From contig JAXLXE010000002.1 of NCBI GenBank assembly GCA_046328115.1, positions 744,001-808,000 on the forward strand: 64,000 nucleotides of DNA, read 5' to 3'. Made by a program: the position numbers and the translations under genes. Shown here in pieces: positions 15,847 through 24,911 of the stretch (its first letter is position 1; each line of letters begins with the position of its first letter). The notes below the pieces were generated by a model. It was not told the origin of the DNA, did no database searches, and was given only the letters and a program-made list of their open reading frames with translations. This DNA is from JAXLXE01 sp046328115 (GTDB lineage: Bacteria > Chloroflexota > UBA6077 > JACCZL01).

Positions 15847-18174
15847 GTGCGGTTGCCCAGATTCAGGCGGGCATGGACGCCCAAGAGCTGCGCCTGGACG
15901 GGCGATGAGGGCGTGGCGCCATCGGCGGGCTCGCAGACCGACAGCCGCGCTAACGAGCTGGCGGATCAGTCCACGGAGACTCAGGCTTTTCCGAGGGACT
16001 TCAAGCTCGCGATCCGCCCAGGCTGGGTGCTGGCGGGGCTGACTGCCCTGGGTCTGGCGCTGCTGGTGCTGGAGCGCACGGAGTGGCAGGCACGTTGGGC
16101 TGGCTTAGCTCTGTGGACGGCCTCAACAATTGCCCTGACCGCGTCACTGTGGCCGCGGGCAATTCCGCACCGCGAACGGCTTCCGGATGGCGAGCGCATC
16201 CTGGTGGCGGGAATCACCCTCGGCGCGCTGATCGTGCGGCTGGTGAGCCCGGCCGCCTTTCCTAGCGGCGTCCACGTGGACGAGGCAGCCATGGGGCTCG
16301 TGGCGCGAGATATCCTGGACGGGACCGGGCCTCACCCATTTGGATTTGGGTTCATTGGCGATCCGGCGCCCTTCATGTACGCGGAGGCGCTGATGATGGC
16401 CGTACTCGGCGCAGACATCGGGAGCCTGCGGGTGTTGGCGGCGGTCGCGGGCACCGCCACAGTCCCGGCGCTGTGGTGGTTCGCACGCCCGTTGCTTGGC
16501 GCGAACGTGGCGGTGGTCGCCGCGGCGCTGCTTGCTGGCAGCGCCAGCCACATTCACTTCAGCCGCATGGCACTGAACATCATTGAGATTCCGTTGTTTG
16601 GCTGTCTGGCACTGGGGCTGGCGTGGTACGGTTTTGCGTGGGGGCGGCCGCATCTCCACCTTGGCGCGGGCATGGCGCTTGGGTTGGGGCAGTATGCGAA
16701 CTTCGGCGCGCGCTCGTTCCTACTGGCGCTGGGCGCAACATACGCGGCTCTGTGGATCCAGCATCCGCGCAAAACATCGACGCTTGCGAAGGCGGGTGTG
16801 ACCACAGGCATCGGCCTGCTGATCGCGCTCCTCCCACAACTCGCGTACGTGCGCAACGAGCCCAGCCAGCTCTGGGATCGACTCCAGTACCGGTCAGTGT
16901 TTCGGCGCTGGGAGCAGGCCACGGAGATACACCAGACCAGCGATCCAATCTGGGTGATGGTGGGCCAGTTCAAGATCAACTTCATGGCGTTCCTGACCGT
17001 GCCGGACCGCGGTCCGTTCTACGGCTTCGCCCAGGTCCCGTTGCTAGATTCGGTGCTGGCGGTGCTGCTGCTGATTGGCCTGGCGGTCATGCTGGCCCGC
17101 CCTGTGTCCGCACGCCACGCGCCCGCGCTAAGCTGGATGGCCGCAACTATCCTGGCGGGCGCCCTGAGCGCGGGCTCACCTCAGTTCCACAGGCTTCTTC
17201 CGGCGGTCCCGGCTGCGTGTGTGATCGCGGCGCTCGGACTGGTGAAGACCGTGGCGACAGCCCGGGGGCTACGGAGCTGGGTTGGCCGCAAGGTGGCCGC
17301 CCTGTCGACCGCAGGTTGGCGTCTGTGCCCGATCCCGCGACACACCGCGGCGATCGCGGTGGTGACGTGGGTCACAGCGGATGGGATCTACGAGGTCTTC
17401 CGTCGGCAGGCGGCGCTCCTTCCCTGGCAGCCGGCGACGTACTGGGCACGGTGGTCCGGAGCCACGGCGCAGGGCGGTCCAGCGTTGCTCGTCGCGGCCC
17501 CGGACCTGTCTGCCAGCGACGAGCGAATCCGGTTCTTCGCGCGTGGGCTGCCCGTGGCCGACGCACCGAATCCGTCGCTGGACATCCCGCGGCACGTGGC
17601 ACACGCGGACCGCGCGACGGTGGCCTTGTTGCCACGGCTGGAGGAATGGGAGCCGCTGATCGAGCATCTGTTGCCGCGGGCGCGGCGTACTGTGCTGCAC
17701 AGCCCGCATGGTGACCCCATACTCATCCAGTTCGTCGTCGACGGCGGGTTGGCGCCGCGACCGGACGGCTATGGCCTAGCGCGAGTACTCCGGGTAGGAG
17801 AAGAGCCGCCAACGTCGTCAGTGGTAGACCCGACGGTGGCATTCCGCGAGGCGTCGCGGCTGTCTGACGGCAGGCCATTTCGCGCTCGGTGGGCAGGATG
17901 GCTGGCGGCTGACCGTCAAGGGACCTACCGTTTCAACATCTACAGCGACGGCGCGGTTGGCTTGCGTATCGGCGACCGACTGGTGGCGGAGGGGAGGACC
18001 GCGCCGGAACCCCGATCGGTGCAAGGCGAGATCTGGCTGGAGGCGGGTTCGCATGCGATCGAGCTGCACTACGCGTACATCCGCGGCCCGGGATACATCG
18101 AGATGCGCTGGCGGCCACCTGACGGCATTCGCTCGATCGTCCCGCCCAACCGGCTCACACCGGCGCTGAACTAA
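15847..18174 (+). CDS. GT39-like membrane glycosyltransferase fused to a C-terminal PA14 domain
   Basis: 775 residues. After a hydrophilic N-terminus of about 55 residues come roughly ten membrane helices. FPSGVHVDEAAMG (near residue 145) carries the Asp-Glu pair that family 39/ArnT-type glycosyltransferases place in the first extracytoplasmic loop to bind the polyprenyl-phosphate-sugar donor. A soluble part follows from about 490. Residues about 680-768 (FRARWAGWLAADRQGTYRF, LRIGDRLV, YIEMRWRPPDG) form a PA14 domain, a carbohydrate-binding beta sandwich, facing outside. The combination suggests transfer of a sugar to a surface acceptor that PA14 helps hold. The start codon (GTG) is uncertain because no ribosome site is visible. 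Confidence 0.8.
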   Translation: MRLPRFRRAWTPKSCAWTGDEGVAPSAGSQTDSRANELADQSTETQAFPRDFKLAIRPGWVLAGLTALGLALLVLERTEWQARWAGLALWTASTIALTASLWPRAIPHRERLPDGERILVAGITLGALIVRLVSPAAFPSGVHVDEAAMGLVARDILDGTGPHPFGFGFIGDPAPFMYAEALMMAVLGADIGSLRVLAAVAGTATVPALWWFARPLLGANVAVVAAALLAGSASHIHFSRMALNIIEIPLFGCLALGLAWYGFAWGRPHLHLGAGMALGLGQYANFGARSFLLALGATYAALWIQHPRKTSTLAKAGVTTGIGLLIALLPQLAYVRNEPSQLWDRLQYRSVFRRWEQATEIHQTSDPIWVMVGQFKINFMAFLTVPDRGPFYGFAQVPLLDSVLAVLLLIGLAVMLARPVSARHAPALSWMAATILAGALSAGSPQFHRLLPAVPAACVIAALGLVKTVATARGLRSWVGRKVAALSTAGWRLCPIPRHTAAIAVVTWVTADGIYEVFRRQAALLPWQPATYWARWSGATAQGGPALLVAAPDLSASDERIRFFARGLPVADAPNPSLDIPRHVAHADRATVALLPRLEEWEPLIEHLLPRARRTVLHSPHGDPILIQFVVDGGLAPRPDGYGLARVLRVGEEPPTSSVVDPTVAFREASRLSDGRPFRARWAGWLAADRQGTYRFNIYSDGAVGLRIGDRLVAEGRTAPEPRSVQGEIWLEAGSHAIELHYAYIRGPGYIEMRWRPPDGIRSIVPPNRLTPALN

Positions 18175-18268
18175 GCGGGTCGCATGGGCCGACGACCTGG
18201 TTGCGAGTATCCTGAGGTGTAACGCTCACGTCGTGGTTGCACACCAGCGGGGCAGATCGGAGTGACGG

Positions 18269-19849
18269 TTGTTTGATCTGCTGATTGAGAACGGCCTCGT
18301 GATCGATGGAACGGGGAACGTTGGATTCCGGGGGTCGGTTGGCATCAGCGGGGATACGCTGACAGTGCTGCGGGGCGATGTGAGCCACGTACAGGCGGCG
18401 CGGCGGATCGACGCCACCGGACAGGTCATCTCGCCCGGGTTCATCGATGTCCACGCGCACTCCGGACTGGTGATGCTGGCCGAGCCGAGGCACGAGCCTA
18501 AAGTGCGCCAGGGGGTGACGACGGAGCTGATCGGGATCGACGGCAACTCCTATGCTCCGTTCCGGACCCCGGAGGATCTGACCGCTTTCATCCGACTGAA
18601 CTCCGGACTGGACGGCGATCCGGAGCTGCCCGGGACGTGGTCCACCGTCGCCGAATACCTGGCGATGTTTGACCGTAGGGTGGCGGTCAACGTGTGCTAC
18701 ATCCTGGGAAACTCGCCGCTGCGTATCGCCACGGTGGGGTGGGAGAACCGTCCAGCGACCGAGACGGAGATTGCGGATATGCGGTCGCTCCTGCGGGAGG
18801 GGATGGAGGAGGGCGCATACGGGCTCTCGACAGGGCTGGACTACCCGCCTGGGAATTACGCGGACACCGCGGAGCTGGTGGAGCTGGCTTCGGTGGCAGG
18901 GCGGCTGGGCGGGATCTACCACAGCCACGTGCGCAACAGGCTAGGGGACGGTTACCTGGACCCGTTCCGGGAGTGCATTGAGATCGGTCGGCGGGGCGAG
19001 CTTCCAGCGCACATCACACACTTCTATTTGCGGGCCAATCAGCAGGCCGGCGGCGCCGACCGGATGCTGGCGCTGGTGGAGGATGCTCGAACAGCAGGGC
19101 TTGACGTGACGTTCGACAGCTACCCGTACATCTTCAGCGGGACCCGCCTCCTGATCCTGTTTCCGGACTGGGCGCACGAGGGTGGACCGGAGCGTCTGAA
19201 AGCGATTCTGCGGTCGGCTGAGGGTAGGGCCCGTCTGCGGCAGGACGTCCAACCGCGGGGACTGAACTGGCAGGACCAGTGGCTCACCTATTTCAAGCGG
19301 CCGGAGAACCACCAGTACGAGGGTTGCTCGATCGCCGAGGTGGCGGCAATGCGGCAACAGCATCCAGTGGACGCGATGTGCGACCTGCTGCTGGAAGAAG
19401 ATCTGCGGATCTCGTTCGTCACGGCCGGTGGAAGCTGGATGACGCTGCCGAAGTTCGTGGCGCATCCGTGCTCGATGGTGGGTAGCGACGCGGTGCTGCT
19501 GGGCGACTTCCCCAGCCCGCGCACGTACGGGTGCTTCCCGATCATTCTTGCGGAGTACGTGCGCGAGAACGGCTACATGTCACTCCCCGAGGCGATCCGC
19601 AAGATGACGTCGTTCCCGGCCCAACGGCTGGGTATCCCGGATCGAGGGCTGCTGCGCGATGGGTTCAAGGCAGATGTGGTTGTATTCAACGCGGCGGAAG
19701 TGCGCGCGCCGGCGACGAGGCAGCAGCCCAAGCAGTTCCCCATAGGCATCGAGTACGTGATCGTGAACGGCCGGATCGTCGTGGAGAACGGGGAGCACAC
19801 GGGCGTCCTGGCCGGGCGAGCGCTGCGGCGGGGACGGGCGTCCAGCTAG
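18269..19849 (+). CDS. N-acyl-D-amino-acid deacylase (amidohydrolase superfamily)
   Basis: 526 residues. The start LFDLLIENGLVIDGTG and PGFIDVHAHSG (His62, His64) are the standard first metal motif of D-aminoacylases. GAYGLSTGLDYPPG, IYHSHVRN and HITHFY supply further metal and substrate residues, and GFKADVVVFNAAEV is the C-terminal beta-sandwich strand. The enzyme hydrolyses N-acyl-D-amino acids to the D-amino acid and a fatty acid or acetate. TTG is the start, set by GGAG 6 bases before it. It stands alone between the GT39-PA14 gene and a secreted protein. It gives a possible link to the D-amino-acid enzyme at 11503. Confidence 0.9.
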   Translation: MFDLLIENGLVIDGTGNVGFRGSVGISGDTLTVLRGDVSHVQAARRIDATGQVISPGFIDVHAHSGLVMLAEPRHEPKVRQGVTTELIGIDGNSYAPFRTPEDLTAFIRLNSGLDGDPELPGTWSTVAEYLAMFDRRVAVNVCYILGNSPLRIATVGWENRPATETEIADMRSLLREGMEEGAYGLSTGLDYPPGNYADTAELVELASVAGRLGGIYHSHVRNRLGDGYLDPFRECIEIGRRGELPAHITHFYLRANQQAGGADRMLALVEDARTAGLDVTFDSYPYIFSGTRLLILFPDWAHEGGPERLKAILRSAEGRARLRQDVQPRGLNWQDQWLTYFKRPENHQYEGCSIAEVAAMRQQHPVDAMCDLLLEEDLRISFVTAGGSWMTLPKFVAHPCSMVGSDAVLLGDFPSPRTYGCFPIILAEYVRENGYMSLPEAIRKMTSFPAQRLGIPDRGLLRDGFKADVVVFNAAEVRAPATRQQPKQFPIGIEYVIVNGRIVVENGEHTGVLAGRALRRGRASS

Positions 19850-19928
19850 CAGTCTCTTGGCGTTCGCCGCACGAACCGCCTGAAACAGGTATAGTTGGGG
19901 CCGCTCCGTTGCGCCCACGAAACGCGGG

Positions 19929-22073
19929 GTGGCGGGCTTTCAACAGTCAACACTCCGCGAGACGGCCTGGCACTGCGCCGCCGTCCGGGCTGAGGGGGGC
20001 AGATTGGGCCATTGGCCACGGCATCCTGTCTCTGCGCTAGCGAGGCTCGTCGCGGCGGGCGCAGGACTCGTGCCCGCGGGCATGACCGCCGCCGTGGGTT
20101 GGCTGGTGGCGATCCTGGTTGCAGGCTGGTTGCTGGCGGGCGACCGCACAACGCCCGCCGCGGCTGCCACCGCCGCGGCGACGCTAGACGACTATTGGAA
20201 CGGACGGGCGGAGTGGCAGTACGTCCGCAAGCTGGAGAATCCGGCCGGCGCGCCGCTACCGTTTCCGGACGGCGCCCACATCGCCGTGCTCGACGAGAAC
20301 TGGTACCTGTTCGGTCGCGAGTACGTGAGTACGGATCCAGATCTGCCGTGCGGCTCCTATCCACGCTGGCGACTGGGCGTGACGGTGCGCAAATCAACTG
20401 ATCGCGGAGAGACGTGGAGTGATCCGGTGCGGGCCATTCCGCCCACCCCGGGAACGGCATGGACGTGCGAAGCGACGGACGGAGACGCCTTCTACGACGG
20501 GGACACGGACCAGTGGCACTACGTGTTCCAGTGCGTGGCGAACGCGAACGTCGCGCGAAGCGACGGCTGTCACGTGGTCCGTGATGGGAGAGACCCCCTG
20601 GGGCTGTTCCACGAGACACACGCAAATCCGGTGATCTCAGATGCGGCAGGGGTTGGCACGGACCTGTGGCGATTGATCTGTCCACCGAATGGTGGACGGT
20701 GCCTGCCTCAAGGATCGACGCGGGTGAAGAGCGCGGGTACGTTTGACATCATCGAGAAACGTGACGGCTGGTTTGCGGTCTCATTCCACGGTTACGACGG
20801 CATCAATGGCTTTCGGGGTATCGCGAAGACGATGGATTTCGTGACGTGGGTGGCTGCTGACCCGAGCCACGGCGTGCCGCTAGGCCCGTTCTTGGGGCCG
20901 GCAGATCCCCAGACCTGGCGCGAGCAGTGGTATGCCGGCCGGACCACTGGGATCGGGACCACTGGCACGCTGTTCCAGAACGGTGCGTACTACACGCTAG
21001 CGGACGCGTTTGACAGGAACCTCTGGTGCACGCCCAACCAGAACACGGACGTGGGCATCATCCGATCCTGGAGCCTGCGCGATACAGGACGCTCACTGCA
21101 GCAGTATCCGCTGGGCAACCCAATCTTCTACTCCAGCAAGGTGCTCGAAGCGGGTGGCGGTCCGGATCCTGGCAACGAGAATGAATCCCGCATCCGTGGT
21201 CCGCTGGTCCGCGCCCCCGTCCGGGTGGCGGCGACGCAGCCTTGCAGCGTTGGCTACTCGCGGCTATTTGAGGATCCAACGACGTCGGAGACGTACCTGC
21301 ACCGCACGCGCGTGAGTCCAACGGCATCCGTCAACGGTATCCACCTGTTCAAGCTGGTGCCCAAGACGAACGTGCTGCGCAACGGGGATCTCTGGCGGTG
21401 CGACGCGGATGGATGGAGCACAACGGGACCGCCCGGCGCGCCGCCAGTGAACGTGACGGCTCCACGGGATCCCGCTCACTCCACCGACAACGGCTGCGCG
21501 ATGGTGGTCACCTGCCCGGCCGGGGGTTGCCTGCCGGGGCACGCGGTATTCCAGGTCACGGCGCCCGGCACGGCCCTGCGGTCGGGGCGCGCGGAGTTTG
21601 GCGGGAGGGTTGCATCAGAAGGTGGTAGCACCACGGTGAGGGTGAGGCTCACGCAGCTAGATGCCGGTGGCACCAGCATTGCCGACGCGGCCGAAGCCGA
21701 GGCGGCGCCCGGTTCCACGTTTGAGCTGATACGCGGTTCGGCGATCATTAATCCCGACGCTACGGCGTTGCGCTTTGAGATTTTGGTGACGGGGAGCGGG
21801 GGCGTGCGGCTTGACGAGCTATTCGCGGGCGCCGCGGACGTGGACGCACCGCTCCCGGTGGTGGGCCCAGCGCAGCCACGCCCATCTCCGGCACCCGCAA
21901 GCAACAACCCTAGCGGGGCGTCCATCCCGTCCGCGCCACAACGTCGGGCAACGCCTGTGCCGCCCCCACCACCCCCGCCATCCACCGAGGGTTACAGTCG
22001 CGGTGACGTGGTAACGCGCAACAACGTGCCAGGCCCCAGGGACGTGACGGCGCCGCCAACGGCGCGACGCTAA
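19929..22073 (+). CDS. Secreted Asp-box (BNR-like) propeller protein with C-terminal beta domain
   Basis: 714 residues. A hydrophobic segment (TAAVGWLVAILVAGWLLAG, about 53-72) acts as signal or anchor; the 50 residues before it suggest that the true start could be the ATG at 20082. KSTDRGETW (about 155-163) is a textbook Asp-box as in sialidases and other six-bladed propellers, and WYLFGREYV, DTDQWHYVF and KRDGWFAVSFHGYDG look like blade strands, as in GH43/GH32-like proteins. Ten or more Cys suggest disulphides. From about 480 a jelly-roll-like domain (HAVFQVTAPGTAL, STTVRVRLTQLD) resembles a carbohydrate-binding module, then a Pro-rich tail. A glycan hydrolase or binding role is plausible but the catalytic residues are not identified. 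Confidence 0.62.
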   Translation: MAGFQQSTLRETAWHCAAVRAEGGRLGHWPRHPVSALARLVAAGAGLVPAGMTAAVGWLVAILVAGWLLAGDRTTPAAAATAAATLDDYWNGRAEWQYVRKLENPAGAPLPFPDGAHIAVLDENWYLFGREYVSTDPDLPCGSYPRWRLGVTVRKSTDRGETWSDPVRAIPPTPGTAWTCEATDGDAFYDGDTDQWHYVFQCVANANVARSDGCHVVRDGRDPLGLFHETHANPVISDAAGVGTDLWRLICPPNGGRCLPQGSTRVKSAGTFDIIEKRDGWFAVSFHGYDGINGFRGIAKTMDFVTWVAADPSHGVPLGPFLGPADPQTWREQWYAGRTTGIGTTGTLFQNGAYYTLADAFDRNLWCTPNQNTDVGIIRSWSLRDTGRSLQQYPLGNPIFYSSKVLEAGGGPDPGNENESRIRGPLVRAPVRVAATQPCSVGYSRLFEDPTTSETYLHRTRVSPTASVNGIHLFKLVPKTNVLRNGDLWRCDADGWSTTGPPGAPPVNVTAPRDPAHSTDNGCAMVVTCPAGGCLPGHAVFQVTAPGTALRSGRAEFGGRVASEGGSTTVRVRLTQLDAGGTSIADAAEAEAAPGSTFELIRGSAIINPDATALRFEILVTGSGGVRLDELFAGAADVDAPLPVVGPAQPRPSPAPASNNPSGASIPSAPQRRATPVPPPPPPPSTEGYSRGDVVTRNNVPGPRDVTAPPTARR

Positions 22074-22801
22074 GTCTTCGCGGTAGAGACGTCCCCAAAC
22101 GCCCCACTAGCCCTGACGGCCCAGCGGGCGAGATGCTGTCGCTCGCGGCTGTGGATCGAGGCAAAGAACCCGCGGCTACTGTACGTGGTCGCGCCGTCGT
22201 CGCCCGTGTGTTCTGCCGTGTCGATGACTTTCACGACGGGAGTGATCCGTGTGTCCGCGTCCAGCTCAAGCTGGAGCCGCACGAGGTCGCCGTAGCCCAG
22301 CGGCAACAGTGAGTCAAACTGGACTCCGCCGGCGCTCAAGTCCGAGAGCTTGACCGAGAACACCATGGATGGCACGCTGTCATCACGCGGGAGGAGCACG
22401 GCGCGGAGCGGCTTCATTCCAACGGAGGCACGACGAAAATCACGCCTGTCGAAGCGGGCCGGTTCATCCAGGAGCTCCAGGGTCACCGAGTTTCCGTTCC
22501 GAGCTCCGCCGACGCGGGCGTTCGCCAGCCAGAGACCGTGCGCGTCCGGCACCTGCACCCGCACGTGGCGACCGACGGTCAGCGCGGCGTCCGTGGGAGC
22601 CGCGTCAGAGACGGTGCACTGCAGCGTAGAACTGTCTCCGGTGACCACCTTTGCGGCGAGGGCGATTTCGCCTCCATCTGCTCCGTTCAGGCACAGGATC
22701 ACCGCCTGACCCACCCTGGCGAACGACTCCACCACCAACCCTGACACCTCGCGCACGCATCCACCGCCACCACCGGCGGGGTGAGCAACTAGAGATGACA
22801 A
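22070..22801 (-). CDS. PilZ-domain protein (c-di-GMP receptor)
   Basis: 243 residues. An N-terminal beta-barrel region (about 15-110, YcgR-N-like) precedes a PilZ domain with the RxxxR signature in RFDRRDFRRAS (about 118-128) and the D-x-S-x-x-G motif in SDLSAGGVQF (about 156-165), the two elements that wrap a c-di-GMP dimer. Such proteins slow flagella or tune secretion and adhesion when c-di-GMP rises. The stop codon overlaps the stop of the converging secreted-protein gene by 4 bases. A GTG at codon 16 is another possible start. Confidence 0.82.
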   Translation of the reverse strand: MSSLVAHPAGGGGGCVREVSGLVVESFARVGQAVILCLNGADGGEIALAAKVVTGDSSTLQCTVSDAAPTDAALTVGRHVRVQVPDAHGLWLANARVGGARNGNSVTLELLDEPARFDRRDFRRASVGMKPLRAVLLPRDDSVPSMVFSVKLSDLSAGGVQFDSLLPLGYGDLVRLQLELDADTRITPVVKVIDTAEHTGDDGATTYSSRGFFASIHSRERQHLARWAVRASGAFGDVSTAKT

Positions 22802-22837
22802 CGCGGAAGTGCGTGCATCAGGGGACAGGCCGGCGGC

Positions 22838-22859
22838 GCCGCGGCCAACCGGCCGCGGC
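22838..22859 (-). terminator. Terminator-like hairpin after the VWA gene
   Basis: A perfect 9-bp inverted repeat, GCCGCGGCC / GGCCGCGGC with an AACC loop, starts at the stop codon of the VWA gene. It has no T tract. Confidence 0.5.
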
Positions 22860-24877
22860 TAAGAAGCTGCTCGGCGCGACCGCCGCTTCTGATTCACGTA
22901 GTCAACCAGGATGTACTCGCCCAGGTGCTCCGGCTCCGCGTAGAAGGCACGGCCGCGGTTGATCTTGGTGACCTGCTCCACGAAGCTCTGCAGCGCTGTG
23001 CTTCGCTCCAGCATGAACGTGTTGATGGTTGCCCCCTCGCGGGTGCAGCGCTGGACCTCGCGGAACGTCTCCTGGAACGTCCGCCAGGTGGGTGGATAGT
23101 TGAACTCAACGCGGCCATTCTCGAAGTGGGCCGTGGGCTCCCCGTCCGTGATCACGATGATCTGCTTGTTACCGCCGCGCTGGCGGGCGAGTAGCTGGCG
23201 CGCCAGCATGAAGGCATGTTGGAGGTTGGTGCCGTAGACCCACTCATTCCACGTCAGGCCGGGGAGCGACTCGGGCTTGATCTCTTTCGCGACGTAGGAA
23301 AACGCAATGATGTGCAAGGAATCGCGGGGGAACTGGCCCTTGATGAGCGAGTTGAGCGCCAGCGCCACTTTCTTGGCGGCGCGGAAGCAGCCACGCAGCA
23401 TCATGGAGCGGCTCATGTCGATCATCAGCACGGTAGAGGCCTGGGTGGATAGCTCGGTGCGGTACACCTCGAAATCGTCCGGGCTCAGCGTGAGGGGACT
23501 TCCCGCGCCCCCCCGCTCCACCGCGTTCATCACGGTCTTGCGGAGGTCCAGCAGGAACGGATCACCGAACTCGTAGCGCTTGGAGTCATCCGTGCGCTCG
23601 CCGCCGGCGCCGCGGAGCTCCGTCTCGTGGCGACCGAAACGGTCCCGCTTGAGCTGCGCAAAGATGTCCGTAAGCGCCTTCTGACCGATCTTCCGAAGGG
23701 CGCGCGGCGTGAGCTCGTACGTGTCTCCCTGCTTCTCTAGATACCCGGCGTCCTCGAGCAGCTTGCGAAGCTGCTTGAGCTGGTCCAGGTTGTCGGCGGC
23801 GGGGTCGCCCATAAGCTCTCGCAGGGCGTTGGCATCAATCTCATCGAGATCCGCATGATCCTCAGCTCGGCGGATCTGCTGTTCGAGGCGGTCCATCCCC
23901 TGAAGCTGCTCCATGAGCTTCATCGCTTCCTGCAGTGAGAGCGGCTCATCGCCATGGAAGGGATACCGTCGTCTGGAGTCTCGGAGCGGCTGGAGCTGGT
24001 CGAGGTTCATGGCCAGCTCGGCCAATTCGTTCTGGAGGTCCGGATCCTGCATGGCCGCTTCCATCATGTCGCGAAGCTGGCGACGCTGATCCGGGCTCAT
24101 GCTGTCCATGAGCGACTGCATCTGCGAGATGCTCTGCCTGAGCTGCTCAATGAGCTGCTCCATGCTATTAGCGCCGGGGAAGAACTCGCCCCATTGCTGC
24201 ATGAACTGCTCGAAGCCCGGGTCCGAGCCCTCGGCTTCTCGGCGTAGCATCTCGTTGAGGTCCTGGAGCATGGACTTGGCCGTCTGCATCCCCTCCGGGG
24301 ACATGCCCTGGATGGCCTGCTGCATGCCCTTAAACGTCTGCTCCATCATCTGCTGCTTCAGCATATCCAGCAGGTCCTGGTACTGCTGGCGTGCATCCGG
24401 GCTCATAAAGTCGTAGTCGCCAAGTGCCTTGATCTGGCCGGCCGGGTCCTTTGGCAGCTTGGAAAGCTGGTCCCGCTTCTGATCTGCCATTCGCTCCAGA
24501 GCTTTCTGGAACGCGGCCTGCTCAGGCGCCTCGCCGGACTCTAGCTTCTCGCGCCCGTCCTGCACTCGGCGGTCAATGCCCACCCGCTCGGTGCGCTGGA
24601 TCTCCTCAAGGCGCTTCTTGATATCGTCCAGAACGGTGGACAGGTTGTAGCGATCGAGCTGCTGCTCTCGTTGGCGCCTGAGCTGTTCCAGCATGTCGCG
24701 CAAGCCAGGCATCTTCTCGCCATCCGGGGTCTCAGCACCGCGGCGGAACATGCGCTGGAGCGCGCGCCAGACGTCGCCGTCCTCTAGCAGGTCATCGGAC
24801 ATCGCCTCGAGCACCTCGTCGGCGTCGAGCGCGGGTGGTTGCTGCGAACCGTCCCAGCGTGAGTAGCTCGTAATCAT
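22859..24877 (-). CDS. VWA-domain protein, MoxR-ATPase partner (Mg-chelatase subunit D-like)
   Basis: 672 residues. The first 430 are strongly helical and rich in Gln, Met, Glu and Arg (for example QYQDLLDMLKQQMMEQ), suggesting long coiled coils. The C-terminal part is a von Willebrand factor A domain with an intact MIDAS: Asp487-x-Ser489-x-Ser491 in MIDMSRSM, a Thr in VYGTNLQHAF, and ITDGEPT. GAGGAGG lies 6 bases before the ATG. It is the second gene of an operon with the AAA+ ATPase, 34 bases downstream. MoxR/VWA pairs are metal-insertion or complex-assembly chaperones; which client is served here is unknown. Confidence 0.85.
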   Translation of the reverse strand: MITSYSRWDGSQQPPALDADEVLEAMSDDLLEDGDVWRALQRMFRRGAETPDGEKMPGLRDMLEQLRRQREQQLDRYNLSTVLDDIKKRLEEIQRTERVGIDRRVQDGREKLESGEAPEQAAFQKALERMADQKRDQLSKLPKDPAGQIKALGDYDFMSPDARQQYQDLLDMLKQQMMEQTFKGMQQAIQGMSPEGMQTAKSMLQDLNEMLRREAEGSDPGFEQFMQQWGEFFPGANSMEQLIEQLRQSISQMQSLMDSMSPDQRRQLRDMMEAAMQDPDLQNELAELAMNLDQLQPLRDSRRRYPFHGDEPLSLQEAMKLMEQLQGMDRLEQQIRRAEDHADLDEIDANALRELMGDPAADNLDQLKQLRKLLEDAGYLEKQGDTYELTPRALRKIGQKALTDIFAQLKRDRFGRHETELRGAGGERTDDSKRYEFGDPFLLDLRKTVMNAVERGGAGSPLTLSPDDFEVYRTELSTQASTVLMIDMSRSMMLRGCFRAAKKVALALNSLIKGQFPRDSLHIIAFSYVAKEIKPESLPGLTWNEWVYGTNLQHAFMLARQLLARQRGGNKQIIVITDGEPTAHFENGRVEFNYPPTWRTFQETFREVQRCTREGATINTFMLERSTALQSFVEQVTKINRGRAFYAEPEHLGEYILVDYVNQKRRSRRAAS

Positions 24878-24911
24878 GGGCGACCTCCTCGCGGGAGTCG
24901 TGTCCCGCGCC

